DNA of 35,046 bases from Eubacteriales Family XIII. Incertae Sedis bacterium (GCA_031272365.1 JAISTX010000074.1:1-35046); one strand, 5' to 3'. Positions 15,597 to 23,839 are shown, numbered from the stretch's first letter. The notes: generated by a model not told the origin, from the sequence alone. Made by a program: numbers and translations.

Positions 15597-16856
15597 TCAG
15601 CGGAAACTGCCCGTCTGGCGGAAACGCGCCACGGCCTTCTTGAGCCGGTCGACGACAAATTCCATTTCCTTCGACGTGTTGTAGATGCTGAAGCCGAAGC
15701 GCAGGGCGCCCTCCGCCTCCTTCTGGTTGAGGCCGATCGCGGCCAGCGTGCCGGTGGGCTTCCCTTCCGCGCCGCCTTTCGCGAGCGAGGAGCACGCGGC
15801 GCCCGTCGAGACGAAGATGCCGCTCTTTTCCAATTCGTGCAGCACCACCTCGCCGCGCGTCCCGAGGAAGCTCACGTTGAGGATGTACGGGGAGCAAAGC
15901 CCCGGCTTGCCCGTCACGGACGCGTCCTCCGGGCTGTTGATCAGCACGTCGCGGATCTCCGCCTTGATGCCCTCCAGCAGTTTGCGCCGGCAGCTGTTCG
16001 CGATCTTCGCGTGCCCGAGGTAGTCGGAGATCATCATCTTCGTGGCCACGGCGAAGCCCGCGATGCCCGGCACGTTCTCCGTCCCAGACCGCTTGCCGCC
16101 CTCCTGGCCGCCGCCGAACAGCATCGGGTGCACCTTCTCCGGGTACGCCGCGTACAGGGCGCCGACGCCTTTCGGCCCGTGGATCTTGTGCGCGCTGACC
16201 GAGATGAAGTCCACCTCGCGGAACTCGCCGTGCAGGACGTCGACGGGCAATTTCCCGAACGACTGCACGCAGTCCACGTGGTACCTGATCTTCATCGTGC
16301 TATCCGCCTCGAACTGGCGGCATACCCGCCCGATCTCGTCGATGGGCTGGATCGTGCCGATTTCGTTGTTGACGTGCTGCATCGACACCATCTGCACCTT
16401 GTCGTCCAGCATCTGGCGCACCTGCCTCGGATCCACCATGCCGGGGAATTCCGAGCCCTTCAGCATCACGGGGACCGTCTCCACGCGCACCCCGTCCTCA
16501 TTGAGCCGCGCCGCCGTGCGCAGCACCGCCGGGTGCTCGACCGCGGACACCATCAGCGCCCGCTGCCGGAAGGCCCCGGCGGGCCCGCCGATGCTCCCCG
16601 GCTTCGTGAAGAACGCGGAGAACACCGCGAGGTTGTCGGACTCCGTGCCGCTCCCCGTGAAGATGATGCTCTCCGGCTTCGCGTTGAGCGCGAAAGCGAT
16701 CTGCCGGCGCGCGTGCTTCATGATCAGCTCCGCCTCCTGCCCCGCCGTGTGCAGCGAGGAGGGGTTCGCAAACTGCTCCGTCATCGCAAGCCAAACCGCC
16801 TTTGCGGCTTCATCGCAGACGCGCGTGGTCGCGCAATTGTCCAAATAGATCTTCAT
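15597..16856 (-). CDS. iscS: Cysteine desulfurase (IscS/NifS family, ThiI partner)
   Basis: PLP-dependent enzyme that takes sulfur from cysteine and passes it as persulfide. The protein is 419 residues. PLP-binding Lys224 is in SVSAHKIHGPKG, the ring-stacking His108 is in VEHPAV, and the catalytic Cys355 is in the mobile loop STGAACSSLAKGG. The placement directly before thiI suggests a dedicated donor for tRNA thiolation, comparable to NifZ of Bacillus subtilis, rather than general iron-sulfur assembly; no iscU or iscR lies nearby. The ATG is three bases after the rny stop codon and lacks a good ribosome-binding site, so translation is probably coupled to rny. Confidence 0.95.
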   Translation of the reverse strand: MKIYLDNCATTRVCDEAAKAVWLAMTEQFANPSSLHTAGQEAELIMKHARRQIAFALNAKPESIIFTGSGTESDNLAVFSAFFTKPGSIGGPAGAFRQRALMVSAVEHPAVLRTAARLNEDGVRVETVPVMLKGSEFPGMVDPRQVRQMLDDKVQMVSMQHVNNEIGTIQPIDEIGRVCRQFEADSTMKIRYHVDCVQSFGKLPVDVLHGEFREVDFISVSAHKIHGPKGVGALYAAYPEKVHPMLFGGGQEGGKRSGTENVPGIAGFAVATKMMISDYLGHAKIANSCRRKLLEGIKAEIRDVLINSPEDASVTGKPGLCSPYILNVSFLGTRGEVVLHELEKSGIFVSTGAACSSLAKGGAEGKPTGTLAAIGLNQKEAEGALRFGFSIYNTSKEMEFVVDRLKKAVARFRQTGSFR

Positions 16857-16859
16857 CGT

Positions 16860-18401
16860 TTATTTTGCGTAGTCCACCGCCCGCGTCTCGCGCAGCACAT
16901 TGACCTTGATCTGCCCCGGGTACTCCATCTCGCTCTCGATCTTCTTGCTGATCTCCCGCGCAAGCAGCACGATGTCTTTGTCGTTGACCTCGTCCGGCTT
17001 CGCGATGATGCGGATTTCGCGCCCGGCTTGGATCGCATAACTATGGTCGACGCCCTTCGTCGTGTTCGCAATCTCCTCGAGCTGCTGCAGGCGTTTGATG
17101 TACGTCTCCAGCGTCTCCATCCGCGCGCCCGGCCTGGCCGCGGACAGCGCGTCGGCCGCCGTGATCAGCACGGACTCGAGGTTTTTCGCCTCGTAGTCCC
17201 CGTGGTGCGTGGACATCGTGTCGATGACAGCCTGCGTCTCCTTGTATTTGGCGAGCAGCTCCATGCCGAGGTCGACGTGCGTGCCTTCCCGCTCGTGGTC
17301 GACGGATTTGCCGATGTCGTGCAGCAGCCCCGCGCGCTTCGCCAGCTTCGGGTCTAGGCCCAGCTCGCTCGCCATCAGGCCCGCCAGCAGCGAGACCTCG
17401 ATCGAGTGCTTCAGCACGTTCTGCCCATAGGACGTGCGGTATTTCAGGCGGCCCAGCAGCTTGATCAGCTCCGGGTGCAGGTTGTGCACGCCCGTGTCGA
17501 AGCACGCCTGCTCGCCCGCCTCCTTGATGATGTTCGCGACTTCCTTCTCCGCCTTGTTCACCATCTCCTCGATGCGCGAGGGGTGGATGCGCCCGTCGAC
17601 GATGAGCTTTTCCAGGGACAGGCGGGCGACCTCGCGCTTGACCGGGTCGAAGCCCGACAGCACGACCGCCTCCGGCGTGTCGTCGATGATGAGGTCGACG
17701 CCCGTCATGCTCTCGATCGCGCGGATGTTGCGCCCCTCGCGCCCGATGATGCGGCCCTTCATGTCGTCGTTCGGCAGCGGCACCACCGATACGGTGATCT
17801 CCGCGACGTGGTCGGCAGCGCAGCGCTGCACGGCGCCCGTGATGATCTCCTTCGCCTTCGCGTCGGCCGTCTCGCGCGCCTCCTGCTCGATCTCCTTGAT
17901 CAGGACGGCCGCCTCCGTGCGGATGTCCTTCTCGACGTTCGAGAGCAGGATCTGCTTCGCCTCTTCTTTTGTGTAGCCGGAGATCTTCTCGAGCTCCTCG
18001 TTTTGGCGCCCGATCGCCGCGTCCAGGTCGGCCTCCTTCTCGGCGATGAGCTTCTCCTTGTGCGCGATGCCCTCGCCCTTTTTCTCGATGTCCTCGAGCT
18101 TTTTGTCGATGGTCTCTTCCTTTTGGATGAGCCTCCGCTCGGACTTGGAAATCTCGAGCCTTCTCTGCTTGATCTCCTCGTCCGTCTCCCGCTTGATCTT
18201 CAGCGCCTCGTCCTTGGCTTCCAGCACCTGCTCCTTCTTGATGGATTCCGCGCGCTTCTCCGCGTCCAATATCATGTTTTTCGCGGTTTGCTCCGCGTTC
18301 CCGATGGTTTTCGCTCCGATGTTTTTCCGGATGATATAACCAAACAGTACCCCGACCGCCGCCGCAACGGGGACCAGGATGATCCATACTATATTGTCTA
18401 T
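16860..18401 (-). CDS. rny: Ribonuclease Y
   Basis: Membrane-anchored endoribonuclease that starts mRNA decay in Firmicutes. About 513 residues: an N-terminal membrane helix ([20 protein letters not shown]), a long charged coiled coil to about 195, a KH domain with [15 protein letters not shown] (about 216-230), and an HD domain with the metal-binding His361-Asp362 pair ([13 protein letters not shown]). The start is unusual. The only strong ribosome-binding site (AGGAGG, 18411-18416) is placed for the AUA at 18399-18401 (IDNIVW). The canonical alternatives are a GTG at 18410 that is part of the ribosome-binding site, and a TTG at 18428 that has none and lies less than 20 bases from the predicted transcript start. 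Everything past the first nine residues is secure. Confidence 0.93.
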   Translation of the reverse strand: MDNIVWIILVPVAAAVGVLFGYIIRKNIGAKTIGNAEQTAKNMILDAEKRAESIKKEQVLEAKDEALKIKRETDEEIKQRRLEISKSERRLIQKEETIDKKLEDIEKKGEGIAHKEKLIAEKEADLDAAIGRQNEELEKISGYTKEEAKQILLSNVEKDIRTEAAVLIKEIEQEARETADAKAKEIITGAVQRCAADHVAEITVSVVPLPNDDMKGRIIGREGRNIRAIESMTGVDLIIDDTPEAVVLSGFDPVKREVARLSLEKLIVDGRIHPSRIEEMVNKAEKEVANIIKEAGEQACFDTGVHNLHPELIKLLGRLKYRTSYGQNVLKHSIEVSLLAGLMASELGLDPKLAKRAGLLHDIGKSVDHEREGTHVDLGMELLAKYKETQAVIDTMSTHHGDYEAKNLESVLITAADALSAARPGARMETLETYIKRLQQLEEIANTTKGVDHSYAIQAGREIRIIAKPDEVNDKDIVLLAREISKKIESEMEYPGQIKVNVLRETRAVDYAK

Positions 18402-18452
18402 CTTGAACACCTCCTCAGTGACAAACAAACCTGGTTGTCAGAAATTTTCTTC

Positions 18453-18482
18453 ATTATAATGTTTTCCTGCCGTCCATGTCAA
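18453..18482 (-). promoter_or_regulatory. Consensus sigma-A promoter of rny-iscS-thiI
   Basis: On the minus strand TTGACA (18477-18482) and TATAAT (18453-18458) are both perfect hexamers, 18 bases apart. The -35 overlaps the minD stop codon. Transcription would start near 18446, leaving a leader of about 45 bases to the AGGAGG-AUA start of rny. Confidence 0.9.
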
Positions 18483-19204
18483 ACGACCTCCAGCAGCCTA
18501 TCCGCAATCTTGTTGAAATTGCGCTCGATGTAGTTGCCCTTCTGCAGAACGATCGGGATGCCCCGGTTCGCGGAAAGGTGGATCGCGTCGTCGTGCTGGA
18601 TCACGCCGAGCAGCGGCGCCTTCATCACGCTCGCGATCCTTTCGACGGAGGGCAGCGCCCCCGTCCCCAGTAGCTGGCGGTTGACCTTGTTGATCACGTA
18701 GAACCGCCTACGGATGCCGCGCGCGCCCAGCGTCTGGTCGATCATGTCGGCGTCCCGGATCGACACATACTCGGGCGTCGCGACGATGACGGCCGCGTCC
18801 GCCGCCGTTGCGGCAAGCTGCATCTCTATGCCGACCCCGGCCGGGCCGTCCACCAAAACGATGTCGAACAATTCCCTCAGCTCCCTGTAGAGCGCCCTGA
18901 CCTGATCCTCGCCCGCCGTGAATTTTTCCTTGCGCTGCGTCGTCGCGAGCAAAAATGTGCGCGGCAGCCTGCGGTCGCGCACGAGGGCGCGCGACAGGGG
19001 CACGACGCCGTTCATCACATCGGCGATGTCAAACACGATATTGTCCTGGAGCCCGAGGTAGATATCGATATTGCGCAGGCCGATGTTCATGTCGACGACG
19101 CAGACGCGATACCCGCGCCCGCCGAAGACCGCTCCGAGGTTCGACGCGAAAACGGATTTCCCGACGCCCCCTTTGCCCGATGAAACAAAGATCAGTTTAC
19201 CCAT
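18479..19204 (-). CDS. minD: MinD/ParA-family ATPase, probable septum-site determining protein
   Basis: A 241-residue deviant-Walker ATPase. GKGGVGKS is at 10-17, the switch region VDMNIGLRNIDIYLGLQ around Asp39 is the MinD version (DxxIGLRNLD), and FDIVLVDGPAGVG is the Walker B-like strand. The C-terminus NKIADRLLEVV could be a short amphipathic membrane helix but is less basic than in typical MinD. MinD places the division septum by acting on MinC at the membrane. The gene follows radC by four bases, which recalls the radC-mre-min order of Clostridia, yet minC, minE and mreBCD are absent here. A ParA-like or flagellar (FlhG-like) role is a less likely alternative. Confidence 0.85.
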   Translation of the reverse strand: MGKLIFVSSGKGGVGKSVFASNLGAVFGGRGYRVCVVDMNIGLRNIDIYLGLQDNIVFDIADVMNGVVPLSRALVRDRRLPRTFLLATTQRKEKFTAGEDQVRALYRELRELFDIVLVDGPAGVGIEMQLAATAADAAVIVATPEYVSIRDADMIDQTLGARGIRRRFYVINKVNRQLLGTGALPSVERIASVMKAPLLGVIQHDDAIHLSANRGIPIVLQKGNYIERNFNKIADRLLEVV

Positions 19205-19208
19205 TCTT

Positions 19209-19886
19209 CTAAAATAACTTCCTGTTTTTCAGACTTGCGTGGCTTCCTTTGCCGACGATGACGTGGTCGAGCACCTTGATGCCGAGCACATCCCCCGCCG
19301 CGGACAGCCGCTTCGTGAGCAGGATGTCCTCCTCGCTGGGGTCGGGGCATCCGCTCGGGTGGTTGTGGACCAGGATCACGCCCCACGCCCCGCGTTTCAC
19401 CGCCGACCGGAAGACGTCCCGCGCATCCACATTCACGCTGCTAAGCCCGCCGCGGGCGACCAGCGTCTCGCCGATCTTCTCCCCGCGCGCATTCAGCAGT
19501 ACACTGAAAAAACACTCCTGCTTCTCGCCGGACAGCTTTGCGCCGTAGGCCGTCGCGACCACGTCCGGGCCGAGCATCTTCCCCCCGCCGGGGGAAGGCT
19601 GCGCCGCCCTGCGGCCTATCTCCGCCGCGGCGAGTATCCGGGCGGCCGTCGCCTTCCCGATCCCTTTGACCGCCATCAGCTCTTCCGGCGTGCTTGCCGC
19701 CAGCGAGCCGAGTCCTTCTTCCAGGGCCGCAAGCGTCCTCACGGCCAGCGCCATGGCGCTTTCCTCTTTCGTCCCGGAGCCGATGAGCAGCGCCATCAGT
19801 TCCGTATTCGACAGGGCTTCGCCCCCCTGCGCGAGCATTTTCTCCCGCGGCCGCTCGTCCGCCGGGATCTCTTTGATTGTTGGCAT
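19209..19886 (-). CDS. radC: RadC family JAB-domain protein
   Basis: A 225-residue protein with an N-terminal helix-hairpin-helix part (MAVKGIGKATAARILAAAE, about 70-90) and a C-terminal JAB/MPN metalloprotease-like domain. The metal motif is intact: HNHPSGCPDPSEED, that is His-x-His with the downstream Asp. The family is called a DNA repair protein by tradition, but its real function is unsettled. The ATG has GGGGGAG two bases upstream, tight spacing. Neighbours are cmk upstream and minD four bases downstream, so all are likely in one transcript. Confidence 0.95.
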   Translation of the reverse strand: MPTIKEIPADERPREKMLAQGGEALSNTELMALLIGSGTKEESAMALAVRTLAALEEGLGSLAASTPEELMAVKGIGKATAARILAAAEIGRRAAQPSPGGGKMLGPDVVATAYGAKLSGEKQECFFSVLLNARGEKIGETLVARGGLSSVNVDARDVFRSAVKRGAWGVILVHNHPSGCPDPSEEDILLTKRLSAAGDVLGIKVLDHVIVGKGSHASLKNRKLF

Positions 19887-19894
19887 TTCTCCCC

Positions 19895-20539
19895 CTATTT
19901 GATCTTCGTGAGCAGCGAAGCGAGCACTTCGCTCACGTCCATCCCGTCCGTTACAATTTCAATGGCGTCGGGCGTCTTCACCAGCGGGTTCACGCTCCGG
20001 TGCGAGTCGTCCCAGTCCCTCTTCTCGATATCCTTTCGTACATCGGCATAGTCGGCCTCCATGCCTTTCTCCTGCATCTCCTTCGTCCGCCGCCGCGCCC
20101 GTTCCTCCGCCGTCGCCGTGAGGAAGAACTTGTAGCGGGCGTCCGGGAAGACATTGCTGCCAATGTCCCGCCCGTCCATCACCACGCTCTTGCGCCGGCC
20201 CATCTCCCGCTGCAGCCCCACAAGTTTCGCGCGCACCTCCGGTATCGCGGAGACGCGGGAAGCTTCCTTCGTGACCTCCGGCGTCCGTATCCGGTCCGTG
20301 ACGTCCTCGCCGTTCAGCCATGTCCTGCCGTCCGCAAAATCGATCTCTATGCCGTCCAGCCAATCCGGCGGCGACCCGGAGCCCAAGGAGCAGAGCGCCA
20401 CCGCCCGGTACATCGCGCCCGTATCGATGTAGTCGATGCCAAGCGCCTCCGCGAGCAGCTTCGCAATCGTGCTCTTCCCCGCGCCCGAAGGCCCGTCGAT
20501 CGCGATCACGAAACTATCTCTTCTTCTTGGTTTTCCCAT
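19895..20539 (-). CDS. cmk: Cytidylate kinase
   Basis: Phosphorylates CMP and dCMP with ATP. The protein is 214 residues. The P-loop is [13 protein letters not shown] near the N-terminus; the CMP-binding segment [12 protein letters not shown], the core [16 protein letters not shown] and the arginine-rich lid ([11 protein letters not shown]) follow in order. Two starts are possible: the ATG at 20537-20539, which overlaps nrdR by 26 bases and gives ten residues before the core strand, and a GTG at 20509, four bases past the nrdR stop. Neither has a strong ribosome-binding site; the ATG is preferred for family length. Confidence 0.94.
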   Translation of the reverse strand: MGKPRRRDSFVIAIDGPSGAGKSTIAKLLAEALGIDYIDTGAMYRAVALCSLGSGSPPDWLDGIEIDFADGRTWLNGEDVTDRIRTPEVTKEASRVSAIPEVRAKLVGLQREMGRRKSVVMDGRDIGSNVFPDARYKFFLTATAEERARRRTKEMQEKGMEADYADVRKDIEKRDWDDSHRSVNPLVKTPDAIEIVTDGMDVSEVLASLLTKIK

Positions 20540-20987
20540 GGTCCAGCAGTTTCTCGACTTCCTCCCGGAAGCTCTCGGCATCCGTGAACTGGCGGTACAC
20601 CGACGCGAACCGCACATAGGCCACGTCGTCGAGCTCCCGCAGGTGCTCCATGACGTACTCGCCGATGATCGAGCTGTCCATCTCCTTCAGCATGAGGTTG
20701 GACAGGCCCTTTTCGATGTCGTCGACGATCTTCTCTATGTCCGCCATCGGCACCGGCCTCTTCTCGCAAGCCTTGATGATGCCGTTCATCACTTTGCCGC
20801 GGTCAAACGACTGGCGGCTGCCGTCCTTCTTCACCACGATGAGCGGGATCTCTTCGATCTTCTCATACGTCGTGAAGCGGCGGCCGCATTGCTCGCATTC
20901 GCGGCGCCTGCGTATCGTCTGCCCCTCGTCCGTCGGCCGGCTGTCGACGACTTTCGTGTCAGAGTTGTCGCAATAGGGGCATTTCAT
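20514..20987 (-). CDS. nrdR: Transcriptional repressor NrdR
   Basis: Zinc-ribbon and ATP-cone repressor of ribonucleotide reductase genes, 157 residues. The zinc ligands are Cys3/Cys6 (CPYC) and Cys31/Cys34 (CEQC), with the arginine run IRRRREC between them and RFTTYE after; the ATP cone covers about 46-136 ([15 protein letters not shown] onward). It senses the dATP/ATP level and binds NrdR boxes. No ribonucleotide reductase gene or clear NrdR-box pair was seen in the window, so its targets are elsewhere. The ATG follows the rplT stop codon with one base between (TAGCATG), so it is probably coupled to ribosomal protein synthesis. Confidence 0.96.
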   Translation of the reverse strand: MKCPYCDNSDTKVVDSRPTDEGQTIRRRRECEQCGRRFTTYEKIEEIPLIVVKKDGSRQSFDRGKVMNGIIKACEKRPVPMADIEKIVDDIEKGLSNLMLKEMDSSIIGEYVMEHLRELDDVAYVRFASVYRQFTDAESFREEVEKLLDHGKTKKKR

Positions 20988-20988
20988 G

Positions 20989-21342
20989 CTACAAGTTCGA
21001 TTTTGCCGTATCGCAGAGCTGCGCGAAGCCCGCCGCGTCGGTGACCGCGAGCTCGGAGAGCATCTTGCGGTTGATGACCACGCCGGATTTCTTGAGCCCC
21101 GCGATGAGGCGGCTGTAAGACAGCCCGTTCAGCCGTGCGCCCGCATTGATGCGCGCGATCCACAGCCGGCGGTAGTCGCGCTTCTTTTGCTTGCGCCCGA
21201 CATACGCCGAAGCGAGGGAACGCATGACGGCCGGGTTCGCCGCGCGGAAGACCTTGCTCTTCTGCCCGTAGAAACCCTTCGCCATGCTAAGTATCTTCCG
21301 ATGCCTTTTGTGGGCGTTCACGCCCTTCTTCACTCTTGCCAT
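20989..21342 (-). CDS. rplT: 50S ribosomal protein L20
   Basis: A 117-residue 23S rRNA-binding protein needed early in large-subunit assembly. It has the standard start [18 protein letters not shown] and the core [36 protein letters not shown] and [21 protein letters not shown] precedes the ATG. L20 is the classic feedback regulator of the infC-rpmI-rplT operon: in Bacillus it promotes premature termination in the infC leader, and in E. coli it blocks rpmI translation. The leader at 22307-22484 has features that fit the former. Confidence 0.98.
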   Translation of the reverse strand: MARVKKGVNAHKRHRKILSMAKGFYGQKSKVFRAANPAVMRSLASAYVGRKQKKRDYRRLWIARINAGARLNGLSYSRLIAGLKKSGVVINRKMLSELAVTDAAGFAQLCDTAKSNL

Positions 21343-21374
21343 TGCTTTGTACCTCTTTACCTCTTCTTACCTAC

Positions 21375-21575
21375 CTACTTTGCCATTGCCCTTTTGATAC
21401 GCTTGAGGTCCGCGCTCGACAGCAGCGTCGCCTGACGCAGCCCGCGCTTCCTCTTCGCCGTCTTCTTGTTGAGGATGTGGCTCTTGTACGCCTTGTTCCT
21501 CTTCACCTTCCCCGAGGCGGTCAAGCGGAGACGCTTCATCGCGCCGCGGTGGGATTTCATTTTGTTTTTTGCCAT
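21375..21575 (-). CDS. rpmI: 50S ribosomal protein L35
   Basis: A 66-residue very basic ribosomal protein. The pattern [20 protein letters not shown], then [20 protein letters not shown] and a C-terminal [10 protein letters not shown] is diagnostic. AAAGGAGG is seven bases upstream of the ATG at 21573-21575. It lies between infC (20 bases upstream) and rplT (32 bases downstream), the universal order. Confidence 0.97.
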   Translation of the reverse strand: MAKNKMKSHRGAMKRLRLTASGKVKRNKAYKSHILNKKTAKRKRGLRQATLLSSADLKRIKRAMAK

Positions 21576-21595
21576 AGTGTTTCCTCCTTTAACTC

Positions 21596-22306
21596 TCAAA
21601 AGTCCATCTCTTCAGAAGGGCCTTTTTGCTTTTTCTTCGGCGGCTGGTCCTGCGCGGGCTTCGGCTTCGGCTTCTCCGGCGCTGCCGCGGCGCCTGCGCC
21701 GCCAGCGGCCTGGCCCGCGGCTTCCGGCTGCGCGCCTTCCCCTTCCGCGCCCGCCGGCTTCTCTTTCTTCGGCGGCAGCGGCGCGACGATCATCGTGAGG
21801 CTGCGCCCTTCCATCGACGGCGCCTTCTCCGGGATGCCGTATTCTTTGATCAGGTCCGCGAACCGGTTGACGACCTCGTAGCCGCGCTCCGTGCGCCCCC
21901 GCTCCCGGCCTTTGAACCGGAGGCTGACCTTCAGCTTGTCGCCCTCCTTCAGGAACCGGGCGGCCGCCCCCGCCTTGACCGTGAGGTCGTGGCTGTCGAT
22001 GAAGGTGGAGAGGCGGATCTCCTTGACCTGGATCACGCGCTGCTTCTTTTTGGCCTCCTTCTCCCGCTTCTGCTGGTCAAACCGGTATTTGCCGTAGTCC
22101 ATGACCTTGGCGACCGGCGGGTCCGCGTTCGGGGAGATGAGCACGAGGTCCAGCCCCCGCCTGTCCGCAAGCTCGAGCGCCGCTTCCCGCAGCATGATGC
22201 CCGCCTGCTCCCCGTCGTCGTCGATCACGCGCAGCTTGTCCGCGCGGATGTCCTCGTTGACGGGGTTGCCCTTCTTGACCGGGGCCTTTTGATTTCCTCT
22301 GATGAT
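21596..22306 (-). CDS. infC: Translation initiation factor IF-3 with a long C-terminal tail and AUC start
   Basis: IF-3 binds the 30S subunit and checks start codons and initiator tRNA. The N domain begins [17 protein letters not shown]; the C domain includes [20 protein letters not shown] and [12 protein letters not shown]. With 236 residues it is about 60 longer than usual, because the C domain is followed by an Ala/Pro/Lys/Glu-rich tail (from about residue 173) ending in PSEEMDF. The start is non-canonical: AAGGAGG (22314-22320) precedes two ATC codons at 22304-22306 and 22301-22303, and no ATG, GTG or TTG lies at a usable distance. AUC would match the rare AUU start of E. coli infC, through which IF-3 limits its own synthesis. 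First gene of its operon. Confidence 0.95.
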   Translation of the reverse strand: MIRGNQKAPVKKGNPVNEDIRADKLRVIDDDGEQAGIMLREAALELADRRGLDLVLISPNADPPVAKVMDYGKYRFDQQKREKEAKKKQRVIQVKEIRLSTFIDSHDLTVKAGAAARFLKEGDKLKVSLRFKGRERGRTERGYEVVNRFADLIKEYGIPEKAPSMEGRSLTMIVAPLPPKKEKPAGAEGEGAQPEAAGQAAGGAGAAAAPEKPKPKPAQDQPPKKKQKGPSEEMDF

Positions 22307-22484
22307 CTGCGTATACCTCCTTCTCGTTACGCCCGCGCGGGGCGGATTCTCAAAGAAAACAAGAAGCGAACGCAAACGTCCGCTTCCCTACGTTTCCTGT
22401 ATCAACCTGCCTGCCTTTTGCCGACGAGGTGAGAAGCGAACCTTCTGCTTGATTGTTTTCCCGCGCGTCCGTTTTGTCCGCGCA
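22307..22484 (-). promoter_or_regulatory. infC leader RNA, probable L20-type attenuator
   Basis: About 178 bases of untranslated leader. It contains two copies of GTTCGCTTCT on the minus strand: one at 22432-22441 and one as the 3' arm of the terminator (22363-22372). The upstream copy can pair with the 5' arm of the terminator (22378-22386) through nine pairs with one G-U, across a 45-base loop, which would break the terminator hairpin. Two exclusive structures of similar strength, in front of the operon that encodes L20, match the Bacillus scheme in which L20 favours termination. I cannot test the L20-binding fold (23S and mRNA mimic) by eye. Confidence 0.7.
22352..22386 (-). terminator. 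Leader terminator (attenuator) upstream of infC
   Basis: On the minus strand a 10-pair stem (22377-22386 with 22363-22372, one G-U pair) and a four-base loop are followed by TTGTTTTCTTT (22352-22362). It lies about 100 bases downstream of the infC promoter start and about 45 bases before the infC start, so it acts inside the leader and not at a gene end. It is the off-state of the attenuator described for the whole leader. Confidence 0.85.
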
Positions 22485-22490
22485 ACGCCT

Positions 22491-22520
22491 ATTCTACCAT
22501 CAACCGCAGGCAAATTGCAA
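22491..22520 (-). promoter_or_regulatory. Promoter of infC-rpmI-rplT
   Basis: On the minus strand TTGCAA (22515-22520) and TAGAAT (22491-22496) are 18 bases apart. Start of transcription would be near 22484. No other gene lies between this promoter and the repeat region upstream. Confidence 0.6.
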
Positions 22521-22606
22521 GCGAAAAAAGATGCCGGATGCTGACCGCAAGGAATAGGAAGCCGCTCGCCTGCGGCTCGCGGCCTTTGATTTTGATCTGG
22601 TTTCGG

Positions 22607-22800
22607 GGTCACGCCCGTAATGACAATACGTGATGTCTTTCGGGGTTGGACCCACCACTGATGTCATTCCGGGCGGATTGCCATCCGCCCCTACGACTAT
22701 CACTGATGTCATTCCGGGCTTGACCCACCACTGATGTCATTCCGGGCTTGACCCGGAATCCATGCTCCAATCAATCAGGCGGATGCGCAAGCATCCGGCA
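22607..22800 (-). repeat. Composite intergenic repeat, copy A
   Basis: A mosaic of palindromic modules that also occurs at 31482-31680 in the opposite orientation. Modules visible on the plus strand: GATGTCATTCCGGGCTTGAC (twice, 22707-22726 and 22732-22751), GGGCGGATTGCCATCCGCCC (22671-22690), the palindrome ATTCCGGG-CTTGA-CCCGGAAT (22739-22759) and a stem GGATGC-GCAA-GCATCC (22781-22796). A diverged piece GCCGGATGCTGAC is also at 22533-22545. Relative to the 2-hydroxyacid dehydrogenase gene, which ends at 22858, the order is gene, GGATGC hairpin, CATGGATTCCGGG modules, the same as in copy B. Confidence 0.9.
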
Positions 22801-22801
22801 A

Positions 22802-22847
22802 CCTTTCCCGCGCAGAATGCAAGCAAAAATCGCGCACACGGGAAAGG
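22802..22847 (-). promoter_or_regulatory. Stem-loop just past the 2-hydroxyacid dehydrogenase stop
   Basis: A perfect 9-base inverted repeat CCTTTCCCG / CGGGAAAGG (22802-22810 and 22839-22847) with a 28-base interior that can add CGC/GCG pairs. It starts 10 bases past the stop codon. No T run follows on the minus strand, so it is a 3'-end hairpin that may act as a weak terminator or stabiliser ahead of the composite repeat. Confidence 0.55.
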
Positions 22848-22857
22848 GGGATGCTTG

Positions 22858-23823
22858 TCATGTTTGCGGCCAGGGCATCAGATGCTCCGGCGGTTCGCCC
22901 TTTGCGAGGGCGAGCAGCTGGCGCTTCAGGCAGCCGAGCAGCTTCGCGCCGGCCTCCTCCGTGTTCCAGGCGATGTGCGGCGTGAGGATCAGCTTCTCGC
23001 CGACCATGCCCAGAAGCGGGTCCCCGGGCGGCAGCGGCTCCTGCGCCATCACGTCGAGGGCCGCGCCGGCGAGCTTGCCGCCCCGCAGCGCGCCCAGCAG
23101 CGCCGCTTCGTCCACGACCCCGCCGCGCCCCACGTTGACGAGGTAGGCGCCGTCCTTCATGCGCGCGATCCGCTCCGCGCCGATGAGCCCGCGCGTTTCC
23201 TCCGTGAGCGGCGCGTGGACCGTGACGAAGTCGGACTGCGCGAGCAGGTCGTCGAGCGGCGCGGGGGCATAGCCCGACGCGCGGATCGCCGCCTCGTCCA
23301 TATGCCGGCGGTGCACGAGCACCTTCATGCCGAGCCCCTTCGCCTGGCGCGCGACGTCCGCGCCGATGTTGCCGTACGCGACGACGCCGAGCGTTTTCCC
23401 GAAAAGCTCCGTGCCGGCGAGCCCTTCCTGCTGCGCCCAGGCGCCGGCGGCGAGCCGCGCGGCCGCCAGCGGGATGCGGCGCGTGAGCGCGTACAAAAGC
23501 CCGATTGTAAACTCGGCGACCGCGACGACGCAGTAGTCGGGGATGTTGGCCAGAAGGGCGCCCGCCTCCGCGAGCGCCGCCCTGTCCACGTTGTCGACGC
23601 CGATGCAGGGGCACAGGACCGCGCGGATCTGCGGCATGGCGGAGATCAGGGCGCGGCCTACGGGGACGTCCGCGTCCGCAACCAGCACGTTGCAATCGGC
23701 CAGCGAGCCGGGCAGGCTGTCCACGGGCACGGCTTCCGCGGAAAGCCCGCTTTCGGCCGCCCACGCAAGCAGCTCCCCCTGCCCCCAATCCGACAAGGTG
23801 ATCGGTATCTTGATTTTCAGCAT
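22858..23823 (-). CDS. D-isomer-specific 2-hydroxyacid dehydrogenase
   Basis: NAD(P)-dependent reduction of a 2-keto acid or the reverse, 321 residues. The catalytic triad is present: Arg in NVGRGGVVDEAALL, Glu in DVMAQEPLPPGDPLL, His in ILTPHIAWNTEEAG. The nucleotide-binding segment is GVVAYGNIGADVARQAKGLG, slightly off the usual GxGxxG. The start is the ATG at 23821-23823, 16 bases past the permease stop, with a weak AAGG upstream; the frame runs further into the permease gene without a ribosome-binding site. Because it follows an APC permease, a role in amino-acid fermentation (2-keto acid from the imported amino acid reduced to a 2-hydroxy acid) is plausible. Glycerate or phosphoglycerate-like substrates cannot be excluded. 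Confidence 0.9.
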   Translation of the reverse strand: MLKIKIPITLSDWGQGELLAWAAESGLSAEAVPVDSLPGSLADCNVLVADADVPVGRALISAMPQIRAVLCPCIGVDNVDRAALAEAGALLANIPDYCVVAVAEFTIGLLYALTRRIPLAAARLAAGAWAQQEGLAGTELFGKTLGVVAYGNIGADVARQAKGLGMKVLVHRRHMDEAAIRASGYAPAPLDDLLAQSDFVTVHAPLTEETRGLIGAERIARMKDGAYLVNVGRGGVVDEAALLGALRGGKLAGAALDVMAQEPLPPGDPLLGMVGEKLILTPHIAWNTEEAGAKLLGCLKRQLLALAKGEPPEHLMPWPQT

Positions 23824-23839
23824 CGCGCCAAGGCCTTTG

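Noticed and set aside
22640-22760. CRISPR array in the repeat region (also considered at 31534-31680)
   Set aside because: Units are few, palindromic, of uneven spacing, and the intervening sequence is itself repeated in both copies; no cas gene is near.
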